This document shows positions 1 through 9,166 of a stretch of DNA of 64,000 nucleotides, one piece after another (position 1 is the stretch's first letter; each line of letters opens with the position of its first letter). Made by a program: the position numbers and the translations under genes. The stretch is from Kovacikia minuta CCNUW1. GTDB lineage: Bacteria; Cyanobacteriota; Cyanobacteriia; Leptolyngbyales; Leptolyngbyaceae. The stretch is taken from positions 7,078,536 through 7,142,535 of the forward strand of contig NZ_CP083582.1 in the NCBI RefSeq assembly GCF_020091585.1, written 5' to 3'. The notes beneath the pieces are model-generated. The model worked only from the letters and a program-made list of their open reading frames with translations, ran no database searches and was not told the DNA's origin.

Positions 1-2
1 AA

Positions 3-851
3 GCACTTTTGCAGCCGCTGAAACATCAGGGTGTGATCGAAATTCTGGTTTTGAGTGGGGAAGTGCATCCCCAAAGTTCGCGCCGAGCAGACTGGTTTTG
101 GCGGATCTACAACCTGTGCGAACTTGCGCTATCGCTAGGATTTTTGCCCCATACAAACGTTGGGCCGCTGAGCTTTTCAGAAATGAAGCAACTGAAAGCG
201 GTCAATGTTTCGATGGGGCTAATGCTAGAGCAAATTACACCAGAATTGCTGAGAACCGTTCACCGCCATGCTCCCAGTAAGGTGCCAGAACTACGCTTAC
301 AGCAGTTGGAGTGGGCGGGAGAGTTGGAGATTCCTTTTACGACTGGGTTGTTGTTAGGGATTGGTGAAACGCAGGCTGAACGAAGGGAAACATTGACTGC
401 GATCGCCCAAATTCATCAACGCTGGGGGCACATTCAAGAAGTGATTTTGCAACCCTATAGCCCTGGACAAAGGGAACTGTGGGGTAAAGCAGCCTTCCAT
501 CCCCAGGATTTGGTTGAACTGGTTGCCGCTGCCCGCCAAATTTTACCCAACGAGATTACGTTACAAATTCCACCCAACCTGATTCAAGAACCTCAATACT
601 TGCTCGCCTGTCTAGAAGCAGGAGCAAGGGATCTGGGTGGCATTGGTCCCCGTGATGAGGTGAATCCTGATTACCCCCATCCGATCGACGCTGAACTGGC
701 ACAAACGCTCCTGGCAGCAGATTGGTTGCTCATCCCCCGTTTGCCCATTTACCCCAAATATGACTCCAGGTTGCCGCCACCTCTGCAAACAGCCGTGCAA
801 AAATGGCGGGCAAAGTTATCGCAACTCGACCGAATTGTAACTAAAAGATAA
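3..851 (+). CDS. cofG: CofG, 7,8-didemethyl-8-hydroxy-5-deazariboflavin synthase subunit (5' truncated by window edge)
   Basis: This is the C-terminal part of a radical SAM enzyme; the frame is open to the left edge, so the true start and the CxxxCxxC iron-sulfur motif lie outside the window. The visible part has CofG-like blocks such as HTNVGPLS, GLLLGIGET and LQPYSPG, and a C-terminal region with GGIGPRDEVNPDYPHP. CofG works with CofH to make the F0 chromophore from a ribityl-aminouracil and tyrosine; in cyanobacteria F0 serves as photolyase antenna or F420 precursor. The TTG at position 9 is not a start. Family assignment is from recognised motifs and is fairly secure. Confidence 0.85.
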   Translation, partial: ALLQPLKHQGVIEILVLSGEVHPQSSRRADWFWRIYNLCELALSLGFLPHTNVGPLSFSEMKQLKAVNVSMGLMLEQITPELLRTVHRHAPSKVPELRLQQLEWAGELEIPFTTGLLLGIGETQAERRETLTAIAQIHQRWGHIQEVILQPYSPGQRELWGKAAFHPQDLVELVAAARQILPNEITLQIPPNLIQEPQYLLACLEAGARDLGGIGPRDEVNPDYPHPIDAELAQTLLAADWLLIPRLPIYPKYDSRLPPPLQTAVQKWRAKLSQLDRIVTKR

Positions 852-1000
852 GCGGCAGGAATCAAAATCCAAAACTCAGAAGGTTCGCCTATTCCTGATT
901 CTGGCTCCTGGCTCCTATTTTTTCATCATTAAATGGGGAATCGATCGGGAGACTGGCTCCATGATAGGCTGACCAAGAAGATTTGATTGATTCCGACCCA

Positions 1001-1516
1001 ATGCGCAGGATTGTTCTTTTTATTGCTTCCAGTCTGGATGGGTACATTGCCCGCCCGTCAGGAGAGGTTGATTGGCTATTCACGGATCAGGACTATGGCT
1101 ACACCGATTTTCTCGCTGAAGTCGATACGGTTTTAATGGGACGCAAGACCTATGAGCAAGTTTTGACCTTTGGCGAATTCCCCTATCAGGAAAAGCAATG
1201 CTTCGTCTTTTCACAAAATCCTGATTTTGATGCGTCCCCCCATGCCAAAACGGTTGGTACTGATGTCAAGGATTTTGTTCAAGGATTACGCCAGTCCGAA
1301 GGGAAAACCATCTGGTTGGTGGGCGGCGCAGCACTGATTCATCCGTTTATTGCCCATCGCCTTCTGGATGAGATTATTCTGTTTGTCCACCCTATTCTAC
1401 TGGGTGGTGGAATTCCATTGTTCGCTGGCGAAACTCCTACCCAGGCTTTGAAACTGGTTGGGCACCACTCCTATGACTCAGGTCTTTTACGAATTATTTA
1501 TCAGGCGAAGTCTTAA
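1001..1516 (+). CDS. Dihydrofolate reductase-like (RibD C-terminal domain) protein
   Basis: A 171-residue single-domain protein starting at the ATG at 1001, where conserved sequence (RRIVLFIASSLDGYIA) begins; a TTG 18 bases upstream is possible but adds nothing conserved. The N-terminal strand with SLDGYIA, the central VLMGRKTYEQ and the LVGGAALI block followed by LLGGG are typical of the RibD_C/DHFR-like superfamily (YyaP/YwjB type). These proteins probably bind NADPH, but the substrate of the stand-alone members is unknown. It stands alone in its orientation after cofG with about 150 bp between them. A true folate reductase role is not supported. Confidence 0.8.
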   Translation: MRRIVLFIASSLDGYIARPSGEVDWLFTDQDYGYTDFLAEVDTVLMGRKTYEQVLTFGEFPYQEKQCFVFSQNPDFDASPHAKTVGTDVKDFVQGLRQSEGKTIWLVGGAALIHPFIAHRLLDEIILFVHPILLGGGIPLFAGETPTQALKLVGHHSYDSGLLRIIYQAKS

Positions 1517-1630
1517 ATTAGTTGAGAGAGGCAGCGGACAGAAGGCAGAGGAGTGCAGGCTAAAGGTTAAATATTTAAGGCTGAAAAATAAATTCTAAGA
1601 CAATCTTTGTATAAATCTGCCCAGATTAAG

Positions 1631-2092
1631 TTATTGGGACTGTTGAGATGGGGATGTAGAAGGCTGGGGAGCAGGTCTAGGGCTTTGTAGAGTCGCAAAG
1701 GCGAGGAACCAACCGATAACAATACCCACCCCCCCAAAACGAACAATCTGCCAGAAGGGTTCTTGCAAGCTCCGCCAGGAAAACAGACGACTTTCCAGGT
1801 TTAGTTCCAGTTCATCAAGGCGATTTTGCAGGGCTTTCAACTCTGTTCTGAGTTCTGGGGCAGGCGATCGCTGGAGCTGCTGTTTAACCTGTGCCGTGCG
1901 TTCCTGAAGTTGTCCCTGAATTTGTTGATCTCGTTGAATCTGGGTATAGCGCTCTTTAAGGGCGTGGAGCGATCGCTCTACCTCTTCCATTTCCTGCTCA
2001 AGCGTCAGTTCTTCAGGCATTTCCGGGCTGGCATCTTGCCTGGTTGCCCGTCTAGAATCAGCGGATTGAAATGGTTCCTGAGGAGAGTTCAT
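1631..2092 (-). CDS. Coiled-coil protein with C-terminal membrane helix, unknown function
   Basis: I do not recognise a named family. From the ATG at 2092 it encodes 153 residues: an acidic N-terminus, a long Glu/Gln/Arg/Leu-rich region (about residues 28-105) with coiled-coil character, one hydrophobic segment (around FGGVGIVIGWFLAFATL) and a Pro/Ser/Gln-rich tail. This suggests a membrane-anchored coiled coil with most of the chain on one side. An upstream in-frame start at 2170 would overlap the divergent gene at 2145, so the 2092 start is preferred; the two genes then diverge with a short shared promoter region of about 50 bp. Confidence 0.6.
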   Translation of the reverse strand: MNSPQEPFQSADSRRATRQDASPEMPEELTLEQEMEEVERSLHALKERYTQIQRDQQIQGQLQERTAQVKQQLQRSPAPELRTELKALQNRLDELELNLESRLFSWRSLQEPFWQIVRFGGVGIVIGWFLAFATLQSPRPAPQPSTSPSQQSQ

Positions 2093-2144
2093 GGGACGTA
2101 GTAGAGTAAGAGTGGTGGCACTTTCAAGCATAATGCCCATTCCT

Positions 2145-2468
2145 ATGGCAAATCCTTCCATTTCAACCAACAGTTCCGCGCAGACTTCCGACCAGGCTGC
2201 AATTCTGCGCCAGTTTGCGGCTGAAGAACTTGCTCAGGCGTTATTAGAAAAGCTGGCGATTTCTGATGGAGACTGGCATCGCCTCAAATCTAATCGGCGA
2301 GCGCGTGCCGGTGAGCAAGTCGCTGCCGCTCTCGTTTTTTTGCTTAAAAACCAGTCCGATGAGGCACTTCCCCGGCTACAACAGGCGATCGGCTGGCTCG
2401 ATCGGTCTATCTCTGCCCCACCCTGTCCGACGCATGGCGACCAGGGCAAAATCCAGCATAAACACTGA
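2145..2468 (+). CDS. Small helical protein, probably the DUF6439 cyanobacterial family
   Basis: About 107 residues from the ATG at 2145 (ATG at 2133 is an alternative start). The middle part, with AEELAQALLEKLAI, SDGDWHRLKSNRRARAGEQ and AALVFLLKNQSDEALPRLQQAIGWLDRSI, looks like a compact helical domain found in cyanobacteria that I associate with DUF6439, from memory only. There is no signal peptide, membrane segment or catalytic motif. The Lys/His-rich C-terminus is probably unstructured. It is divergently oriented from the coiled-coil gene at 1631-2092. Function unknown. Confidence 0.55.
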   Translation: MANPSISTNSSAQTSDQAAILRQFAAEELAQALLEKLAISDGDWHRLKSNRRARAGEQVAAALVFLLKNQSDEALPRLQQAIGWLDRSISAPPCPTHGDQGKIQHKH

Positions 2469-2476
2469 ATTTGTAA

Positions 2477-2689
2477 CGAAGCTTAAAGGGAACAGTAGAT
2501 AGGACACCCGAATTTAAGCAAAGTTATGAGTTGTCCAAAATGCTGTGCGAATCAGTTGTCAGTAATGGGATTCAATGGCAATTCCTGAAACTTAAACAGC
2601 AGACCGTCAGCATTGATCTATCGGTTTATCCGTTACCACCCGTTGAGCAAATTCTCAGCTTCTTTGTCTGGATGCTGCCAGAAGGATAA
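2477..2689 (+). pseudogene. C-terminal remnant of the hypothetical nuclease-like family also encoded at 14836-15453
   Basis: The frame 2477-2689 has no good start codon before an ATG at 2540 and encodes a piece with ESVVSNGIQWQFLKLKQQ, VSIDLSVYPLPPVEQIL and a stop. This lines up with the C-terminal 45 residues of the protein at 14836-15453 (GSVTTGSLWRFIKLENQ, VTIDLTEYSVPPIDKIL). Only that C-terminal part is present, so it is most simply a decayed fragment. It lies convergent with smpB with only 2 bp between the ends. A functional short peptide from the ATG at 2540 cannot be excluded. Confidence 0.6.
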
Positions 2690-2691
2690 TC

Positions 2692-3159
2692 TTAACGATT
2701 TTTTAATGCCCGCTGCATATTGCGTTGATCCTCCCGCTTGCGCACGTCTTCTCGCTTGTCGTGCAACTTTTTACCTCTAACAAGAGCAATATCGACCTTA
2801 ACCCAGCCCCGTTTCATGTACATTTTGAGGGGCACCAGGGTCAAGCCCTGCTGTTCTACCTTACCCGTTAGCTTACGGATCTCATCTTTATGCAGCAGCA
2901 ATTTACGGGTGCGGCGGGGGTCATGGTTAAACATCTGATTCGTCGTCTGATGAGGCGAAATTTGCACATTTAGCAACATTGCTTCGCCATTCCGAATCAA
3001 AGCGAACCCATCCCTCAGGTTAACCTTTCCCGCTCGGATGGATTTAACTTCTGTGCCTTTCAGCTCGATACCCGCCTCGTAAGTTTCTAGAATTTCGTAA
3101 AGGTAACGAGCCTGACGGTTGTCACTAATAATTTTGTATCTTTCGTTTGTTTCTGCCAT
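2692..3159 (-). CDS. smpB: SmpB, SsrA (tmRNA)-binding protein
   Basis: A 155-residue full-length SmpB. It binds tmRNA and brings it to stalled ribosomes for trans-translation. Visible family blocks are the N-terminal ARYLYEILETYEAGIELKGTEVKSIR-type strand region (key part GIELKGTEVKS), the KVNLRDGFA block, and the basic C-terminal tail KLHDKREDVRKRE that enters the decoding centre. The ATG at 3159 precedes MAETNERYKIISDNR, a normal N-terminus. The tmRNA gene itself is not seen nearby. Confidence 0.96.
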   Translation of the reverse strand: MAETNERYKIISDNRQARYLYEILETYEAGIELKGTEVKSIRAGKVNLRDGFALIRNGEAMLLNVQISPHQTTNQMFNHDPRRTRKLLLHKDEIRKLTGKVEQQGLTLVPLKMYMKRGWVKVDIALVRGKKLHDKREDVRKREDQRNMQRALKNR

Positions 3160-3405
3160 GCTCCAACTCTAGCGTTTTACTCCGATCGATGGTCATCAAG
3201 GCTTTTGAATCAAATTTGGTCAGGAAAAGGGCAGAAGGAAAGAGGACTACTGAGACACCTTCTGCCTTCTACCCTAGAACCTTGAACACCTGACCCCTTC
3301 TACGTAACGTCAAGGAAACAAATATTTGACCTCGCCCGTCATGAAAGGTTGTTGAACTCAGGGCATTCTAGATTTGTACCTTGCATCTCTCCTCCATCCT
3401 TTACC

Positions 3406-4254
3406 ATGTTGAACCGATTCTCCAGGCTTTCTCGCCGTTCCCGTGGCTGGATCTATCCTTTGATTTCCCTTGCTGTGGCTCTGGGTCTTTGGCTGGGGCA
3501 ACCCGTTGTTGCCCGCGCAATTTCCTGGGGAGATCTGATTTTACAAGGGATTCAGGTTATTCAGCTTTCGAATGTGTCTGACCAGCAGGAAGTACAGCTT
3601 GGTCGGCAAATTAACAATGAACTCGTTCGCAGACAAATTCGGCTCTACCGAGATCCCAGGCTCCAGCAGTATGTCAACCAGATTGGTCAACGGCTTGCCG
3701 CAAATAGCAGTCGTCCCAATATTCCCTATACCTTTCAAGTCGTGGATGATTCTAGCGTTAATGCGTTTGCCACGATGGGTGGATTTGTCTATGTCAATAA
3801 GGGCTTGTTGAAGTTGGCGGATAATGAAGCGCAACTTACCAGTGTCATGGGGCACGAGATTGGGCATGTGGCAGGTCAGCATGCGTTGAAGCAAATGAAG
3901 GAAGCGGCGATCGCCCAGGGGGTTGCTTCTCTTGCCGGAGTCAACCGCAACGTGCTGGTTAACATTGGGGTTGACCTGGCGCTAAAACGCCCGAACAGCC
4001 GCAATGACGAGTTTGAAGCAGACAAGATGGGGTTGCAAACCCTGGGACGATCGGGCTATGCCCAGTCGGCAATGGTTGCTTTTATGACCAAGCTCTTGAA
4101 AAACTCTTCGGCTGTCCCCACCTTCTTGAGTTCTCACCCAGCAACCTCCGATCGGGTTGCCCGATTGAAACAAGCCATTGATCCTAACCGGGCGAATGTC
4201 GGTGATGGATTAGATAACGCCGCTTATCGGGCAAGGATTCAGGGAATCTCTTAA
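3406..4254 (+). CDS. M48-family zinc metalloprotease (BepA/YfgC-like), exported
   Basis: 282 residues from the ATG at 3406. An upstream in-frame TTG at 3349 adds residues before the obvious signal sequence, so 3406 is preferred. A basic N-terminus is followed by a hydrophobic stretch ending in PVVARA, a likely signal peptide or anchor. The zinc site is HEIGH (His at about residue 150), with a third ligand Glu in NDEFEADKMG (about residue 204), both intact. M48 proteases of this type act in the periplasm on misfolded outer-membrane proteins. It lies alone between smpB (opposite strand) and the M20 hydrolase gene 130 bp downstream. Confidence 0.9.
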   Translation: MLNRFSRLSRRSRGWIYPLISLAVALGLWLGQPVVARAISWGDLILQGIQVIQLSNVSDQQEVQLGRQINNELVRRQIRLYRDPRLQQYVNQIGQRLAANSSRPNIPYTFQVVDDSSVNAFATMGGFVYVNKGLLKLADNEAQLTSVMGHEIGHVAGQHALKQMKEAAIAQGVASLAGVNRNVLVNIGVDLALKRPNSRNDEFEADKMGLQTLGRSGYAQSAMVAFMTKLLKNSSAVPTFLSSHPATSDRVARLKQAIDPNRANVGDGLDNAAYRARIQGIS

Positions 4255-4385
4255 GAGAATAGAATTCAGGAGCTAGAAGCCAGAATGGCTGCTTTTTTCT
4301 AGCTCCTGGCTCCTGACGCCTACCTTTTCCTGGCATCCTGTCTTAACAATCCGTATCATGGGGTAAAACCCGATACATTTGATTC

Positions 4386-5588
4386 ATGTTGACCCGAATT
4401 AAAGATATTGCAGCCAATTTGGCTCCCCGCCTGGTTGAGATCCGTCGCCATTTGCACAGCCACCCTGAGTTGAGTGGACAGGAGTTTCAAACAGCAGCTT
4501 ATGTCGCAGGGGTGCTGTCTTCCTGTGGCTTGCGGGTCAAGGAAGGAATTGGCAAGGTGGGGGTGGTGGGGGAACTGGAAGGGCAGGGAAATGATCCCCG
4601 ACTATTGGCAATTCGGACGGACATGGATGCACTCCCGATCGTAGAGCGAACGGGCTTAGAGTTTGCCTCTCGCCAGGAGGGGGTGATGCATGCCTGTGGT
4701 CATGATGTCCACACAACGGTGGGGTTGGGCACCGCAATGGTACTTGCCCAGTTGGGGCATCCCCTGGCGGGAACTATCCGGTTCCTGTTTCAGCCCGCGG
4801 AGGAAATTGCTCAGGGCGCAGCCTGGATGGTGCAGGACGGGGCAATGGAAAATGTGACGGGGATTTTTTCACTGCATGTGTTTCCGTCCATCTCAGCGGG
4901 GGTGGTGGGGATTCGGTATGGAGCGCTGACAGCCGCCGCCGATGACCTGGAAATTACGATTATTGGTGAGTCGGGGCATGGTGCTCGCCCCCACGAGGCG
5001 ATCGATGCAATTTGGATTGCCTCTCAGATCATTACAACTTTGCAACAGGCAATTAGTCGAACCCAAAACCCCCTGCGTCCAGTTGTCTTAACCATCGGAC
5101 AAATTAGCGGTGGACGGGCACCGAATGTCATTGCGGATCAGGTGCGACTGTTGGGAACCGTGCGATCGCTCCATCCAGAGACCAGTGAGGCACTTCCCGA
5201 TTGGATTGAGCAAATTGTTGCCAACGTCTGCCGCTCCTACGGTGCCCGCTATGAACTGAAGTATCGGCGGGGCACTCCTTCCGTCCAAAATGATGGGATT
5301 ATGACCCAATTGCTGGAGTCTGCGGCAGGAGAAGCCTGGGGTAACCGGGGGGTACAAATCATCCATGAACCCTCTCTAGGGGCAGAGGACTTTTCGGTTT
5401 ATCTACAATATGCTCCTGGTAGTATGTTTCGGCTTGGTGTTGGGTTTAAGGATCGGCACAACTATCCTCTACACCACCCCCAATTTGAGGTGGATGAGTC
5501 GGCAATCATCACGGGTGTTGTCACCCTGGCATACGCAGCCTATAAGTACTGGCAGCAAACACCTTCAGGCATGAAAGATAGGGAGTAG
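4386..5588 (+). CDS. M20-family amidohydrolase (N-acyl amino acid / hippurate-type hydrolase)
   Basis: A 400-residue cytosolic metallopeptidase. Metal-binding blocks are visible: RTDMDALPI, MHACGHDVHT and FQPAEEIAQGA, plus the C-terminal DRHNYPLHHPQFEVDE with its His ligand. The insertion-domain segment GESGHGARPHEAIDA and the HEPSLGAEDFSVYL block are also typical. Members cleave N-acyl or N-carbamoyl amino acids; the exact substrate cannot be read from sequence. The small gene at 5602 follows after 13 bp and may be co-transcribed. Confidence 0.9.
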   Translation: MLTRIKDIAANLAPRLVEIRRHLHSHPELSGQEFQTAAYVAGVLSSCGLRVKEGIGKVGVVGELEGQGNDPRLLAIRTDMDALPIVERTGLEFASRQEGVMHACGHDVHTTVGLGTAMVLAQLGHPLAGTIRFLFQPAEEIAQGAAWMVQDGAMENVTGIFSLHVFPSISAGVVGIRYGALTAAADDLEITIIGESGHGARPHEAIDAIWIASQIITTLQQAISRTQNPLRPVVLTIGQISGGRAPNVIADQVRLLGTVRSLHPETSEALPDWIEQIVANVCRSYGARYELKYRRGTPSVQNDGIMTQLLESAAGEAWGNRGVQIIHEPSLGAEDFSVYLQYAPGSMFRLGVGFKDRHNYPLHHPQFEVDESAIITGVVTLAYAAYKYWQQTPSGMKDRE

Positions 5589-5601
5589 GGAAGAGGAAAT
5601 T

Positions 5602-5856
5602 ATGGCGGCAAAGAAACCACTCAAAGGATTAGAACTCGTCGATTGTGCAAAGGCGAATGCAGCACAGGGAGCTGAAACCGCGGCGCATCTCTGTGGCTAT
5701 GGGGAAGATCTGGATACATTCAGGGGTTCCCTCAAACAGGCTTGTCAGGATATTGGGGTTGAGTTTCATGAACTGAGCGATTTAATTACCTACCAACAAT
5801 CCATGATTCAGGAACCGGGGATCGAGATTGCTCCAGATACTCCTAACGAACTTTAA
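5602..5856 (+). CDS. Conserved small hypothetical protein (84 aa)
   Basis: A soluble 84-residue protein with no recognised domain. It has two cysteines in LELVDCAKANAAQGAETAAHLCGYG and one in LKQACQDIG, plus an acidic C-terminus. A purine-rich GAGGAAATT precedes the ATG. It follows the M20 hydrolase by 13 bp on the same strand, suggesting one transcript. Nothing identifies a reaction; it resembles small cyanobacterial proteins of unknown function. Confidence 0.7.
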   Translation: MAAKKPLKGLELVDCAKANAAQGAETAAHLCGYGEDLDTFRGSLKQACQDIGVEFHELSDLITYQQSMIQEPGIEIAPDTPNEL

Positions 5857-5918
5857 CTCTTCCCTTAACAATTTCTTTACCCATTTCGTTTAGGGTAAAG
5901 GATGTTGTTTGCTTCCTA

Positions 5919-6737
5919 TTGCCTAAGTTGAACTGCCGCAATCTAAAATTCAGAATTCGAGACCCTGGGTTATCCCCTTTTCTATTGATTGCCAGTCTTC
6001 TGACCCTGACTGCCTGTGGGAAAACGTTGGATAGCGAGAACATTGCCCAAAGGATTCAGCAAGACGTGATCCGTCAGGGAGGGATTTCTCTTAAAACAGT
6101 TACCTGTCCTGGGAAAATTGAACCGGAATCAGGAGAACGTTTTGAGTGTATTGGGGAAATCGACACGGGCTATACCTTTACAATTCCGGTGAAACAGCAG
6201 GACGATCAGGGACGAGTTACCTGGGATGTTCCGAATGCAAAGGGGTTGCTGAATGTCGCAAAGTTTGAAACAACGCTTCAGGAAGCTGTACAGGCTGAGA
6301 TCGGCTCCCGCCCTATCATTCGTTGTGGGGATGGCTTTAAACCGATCAAACCGGGGCAGATTTTTGAATGCAAGCTTGAGGTGAAGGAAAAGGTGGGAGA
6401 TCCCAAGGGTTCTAAAGTTGCCGGAGATGCCAGAAAACCCGCCCCATCAAACACACCCCAACGAAGAACGGGCAAGAACCTGAAACCCGAAACGATCGTA
6501 GTCTCCGTGGGTGCCGATGGAAATGTCAGTTGGCAACGGGTGCTGCCAGGTGCGGTGAGCGAACTTTCGCCTAAGCCTGCCGAAAAATCCACCAGGTCTG
6601 CAAACCGGGAAGTTCCATCGACCCAATCTTCGGTTAAACCTGCTTCAAAACCGGCTGCCAACCCTGAACCTCCGGCTCAGAAAAGCGCGGAGGATTTTTT
6701 GAACCAACCGGGTGCTTCCGATCAATTTGAGGATTAG
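5919..6737 (+). CDS. Lipoprotein with DUF4333-like repeats, unusual TTG start
   Basis: A lipoprotein-type signal (LLIASLLTLTAC, lipobox LTAC) is followed by two similar domains, each with a paired-cysteine pattern (VTCPGKIEPESGERFECIGEI and IIRCGDGFKPIKPGQIFECKLEV share the order C...G...FEC). That is the DUF4333 pattern. The C-terminal 80 residues are Pro/Ser/Lys-rich and probably disordered. No ATG opens the frame ahead of the signal peptide; TTG at 5919 or 5928 must be used, or the start has been altered. The residues before the signal peptide (NLKFRIRD) look like translated intergenic repeat. Its 3' end overlaps the convergent gene by 4 bp. Confidence 0.75.
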   Translation: MPKLNCRNLKFRIRDPGLSPFLLIASLLTLTACGKTLDSENIAQRIQQDVIRQGGISLKTVTCPGKIEPESGERFECIGEIDTGYTFTIPVKQQDDQGRVTWDVPNAKGLLNVAKFETTLQEAVQAEIGSRPIIRCGDGFKPIKPGQIFECKLEVKEKVGDPKGSKVAGDARKPAPSNTPQRRTGKNLKPETIVVSVGADGNVSWQRVLPGAVSELSPKPAEKSTRSANREVPSTQSSVKPASKPAANPEPPAQKSAEDFLNQPGASDQFED

Positions 6738-8908
6738 AGGTTCTGGAGTTCCGCCGGGGAGTATGCTGGAATTTTTTCTAATCCTGCATTCATCTCAGGG
6801 TAAATATATTCCTGAGATAACCGTATCCGATAATTTACTTTTTGGAACAGCACATCATATTCTTCCGGTGTTAGTGGTGGAATAATTGACAGTTCTGGAC
6901 CTTCGTTAACCAGATCAATTCCTTCATTTAGAAGCGCAGAAAATACCAGGGTATAAAGGGCTTCTTCTAAGGTTAATTCACCCTCTAATGGAAAGTTTCC
7001 CTGGCTAATCAGAAGTGTGGTGTGTTTACGATCGGGATGCTGAGAAACCGCTTTAAAGACTTCTACCATTGCGCTATGAAGTGCTTCCTCGGACTCGCTC
7101 CAGTCTGGACAAAGCAGCAAATTGTTACCTCTAAGATTAAACTTTTCTAATAGGGAATCGATCGGTGAAGCGCTAGGCTTAACTGCTTTGAGAATTACTT
7201 TGACTTGAATTACATCATCAATAATTTCTGCCTCATGCTCCAGGTTAACAATGCTGAAGGCACCCTTAAATCCGTAGCTTTGGCATAGTTCCAGGTAGGC
7301 GGGAAATTCAACGCTGTAGTATTTGAATGAATTAATATTCCAGAAGCTAATGTGGGTTGGGTCTTGAAAAGCCCCTCGACCATCGGTAGAAGGGACACGA
7401 ATATCAACTAATGCGTTGGGTTTGCAGATCCGCCAAATTTCATTCATGGTGTGAATGCGATCGTGGAGATGCTCAACGGTATCGTAGGCTCTGACAATAT
7501 CAGCACTATTGTCAGGAAATGGAAACCGTTGATTCAGATCGGCAACAACATCCACGCCAGGGGCATCGGTCACATCGACTCCAATAAATCCTTCTTGCTT
7601 ATGGGTGCCGCAACCCAGATCGATATACATGGATTCCCTAAAAGTTAATGGGGTTTGAATTTTAGAAATTACAAAAGCGACCAGTTGATCATAACTACAG
7701 CGCTGAATTATATCGTGATGAAGTTGTTTGGCAACCTCCAGACGTTCATTTTCATAGGTCAGATAATATGCAATCTTTTCGTTCAACTCTTCGATCGATC
7801 GATAGGAAATTTCCTGGTCAACTGAGGTAATCTTTTTTAGATCTGCCTTCCAATCCGTCAAAATAAAGCCACCCACTGCCCCCGTATCAACAACTCGATT
7901 AACAACTGCGTGGTCAAATTGAATGCCAGTTATGTTGAGATTAATTTTGGAACTGGCATAGAGGTTGCAAGTTGCCGCGTAGTTACTCGTTGGTGGGTGG
8001 TAAATAATATTTTTTTGATCGATGATTTGCCTGGGGAGAAGCCCTTCTAAATAACTGGGATCTCCCCCAATCACATTAACTGAAAAGATTGGATCAATCC
8101 GTTTAATTAAATCACCACGAAACCCCAAGGAAAGGCGGCTTGCGATGAATTGATAGTTTGAACGTTTCCTGATTGATTGCAGATTGGTATCAGTCTCCGG
8201 TTGGGACTGGGCATAGGCAGTTGCAGATGGCTCAATTTCTCGATCGAGCGAAACCAACCGTGACCAATAATCAGCCGCAATTCGATGAAAGAAAGGCAGA
8301 TGACTATAGGAGTTGGCAACCGCATCGATTCCGGGCAAAACATGGCCCACAAACGAGAGATCAAATGTGTAAGTCTCTGGTAGAGGGATTTTTTCGAATT
8401 CAGAGCCATGAAAGATGGAGTGGACGAGATCGAAGCCCATACTCCTTAAATCAATCACGTTATTGGATTCAATGCAAAAATGAATACTCCGATGTTTGAC
8501 CCGTTGCCAACCTTCCAGTAGATGCTTTCCCGTCTCAATTTCATGGTTGGCAAAACTACTCCAAATATTATCGTGGTGAATAAAAACCAAAAATGATTGA
8601 AATAACTCAAAAACAAACTGGTTAGAAGGCTCCAGGAAAAACTGCACCAATGAGGAATTGTCAAAAATGAAGAGGGTGTCAATTTCTTCAGATTGGGCAA
8701 GTTCTAACAACGTCTCCAACGCGTGATTGAAATTTGCATATTCACTGGGATTGAAATAGATGACTGAATTGCCGCGCCGCTCTAGCGCGCTGCGATAACC
8801 AGCTGTTATTCTTTGGTAAATGGGAGTAGGAGAACTCTCAATCAGAAATTTACCTGGAAACCCGGCCTGAGCAGTTGTCATAGAGTTTTTTCTAGTAGCT
8901 TGGCTCAT
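6734..8908 (-). CDS. Fusion protein: CgeB-like glycosyltransferase, SAM methyltransferase and C-terminal glycosyltransferase-associated domain
   Basis: 724 residues in three parts. Residues 15-405 look like a CgeB/DUF3880-type glycosyltransferase (FVGHVLPGIDAV; a C-terminal Rossmann half with SKINLNITG and GAVGGFILTDW). Residues about 425-590 are a class I methyltransferase with the SAM-binding MYIDLGCGTHKQEGFIGVDV motif, VADLNQRFPFPDNSAD and the AYDTVEHLHD block. Residues 600-724 resemble a segment often attached to SPINDLY-type or tetratricopeptide glycosyltransferases (LLLCPDWSESEEALHSAM). It probably modifies surface glycans or glycoproteins. The ATG at 8908 is used; ATG nine codons later is an alternative. 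Confidence 0.75.
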   Translation of the reverse strand: MSQATRKNSMTTAQAGFPGKFLIESSPTPIYQRITAGYRSALERRGNSVIYFNPSEYANFNHALETLLELAQSEEIDTLFIFDNSSLVQFFLEPSNQFVFELFQSFLVFIHHDNIWSSFANHEIETGKHLLEGWQRVKHRSIHFCIESNNVIDLRSMGFDLVHSIFHGSEFEKIPLPETYTFDLSFVGHVLPGIDAVANSYSHLPFFHRIAADYWSRLVSLDREIEPSATAYAQSQPETDTNLQSIRKRSNYQFIASRLSLGFRGDLIKRIDPIFSVNVIGGDPSYLEGLLPRQIIDQKNIIYHPPTSNYAATCNLYASSKINLNITGIQFDHAVVNRVVDTGAVGGFILTDWKADLKKITSVDQEISYRSIEELNEKIAYYLTYENERLEVAKQLHHDIIQRCSYDQLVAFVISKIQTPLTFRESMYIDLGCGTHKQEGFIGVDVTDAPGVDVVADLNQRFPFPDNSADIVRAYDTVEHLHDRIHTMNEIWRICKPNALVDIRVPSTDGRGAFQDPTHISFWNINSFKYYSVEFPAYLELCQSYGFKGAFSIVNLEHEAEIIDDVIQVKVILKAVKPSASPIDSLLEKFNLRGNNLLLCPDWSESEEALHSAMVEVFKAVSQHPDRKHTTLLISQGNFPLEGELTLEEALYTLVFSALLNEGIDLVNEGPELSIIPPLTPEEYDVLFQKVNYRIRLSQEYIYPEMNAGLEKIPAYSPAELQNL

Positions 8909-9166
8909 TGGGGAAACCGTTTGAGACGTAGGATTGGCAATAAATTAAAGACCGAATGAACCAGATAGTTGACAGATTCAAGCCGAAATCAATCATCTGC
9001 TTCATTAATTTTTGTGCTGCGGGATGGGTTCTTTCCCAGAAGATTGCAGTCACGCTTAACTGCGTGGGATCTCTTGTAATCAACACTTTCAGACACAGAT
9101 TCCATTCAAAATCCTGTTACCGATAGTTGGCAAACCCCTGGCTGAGTTAGTGGGAAACGGCAAACT

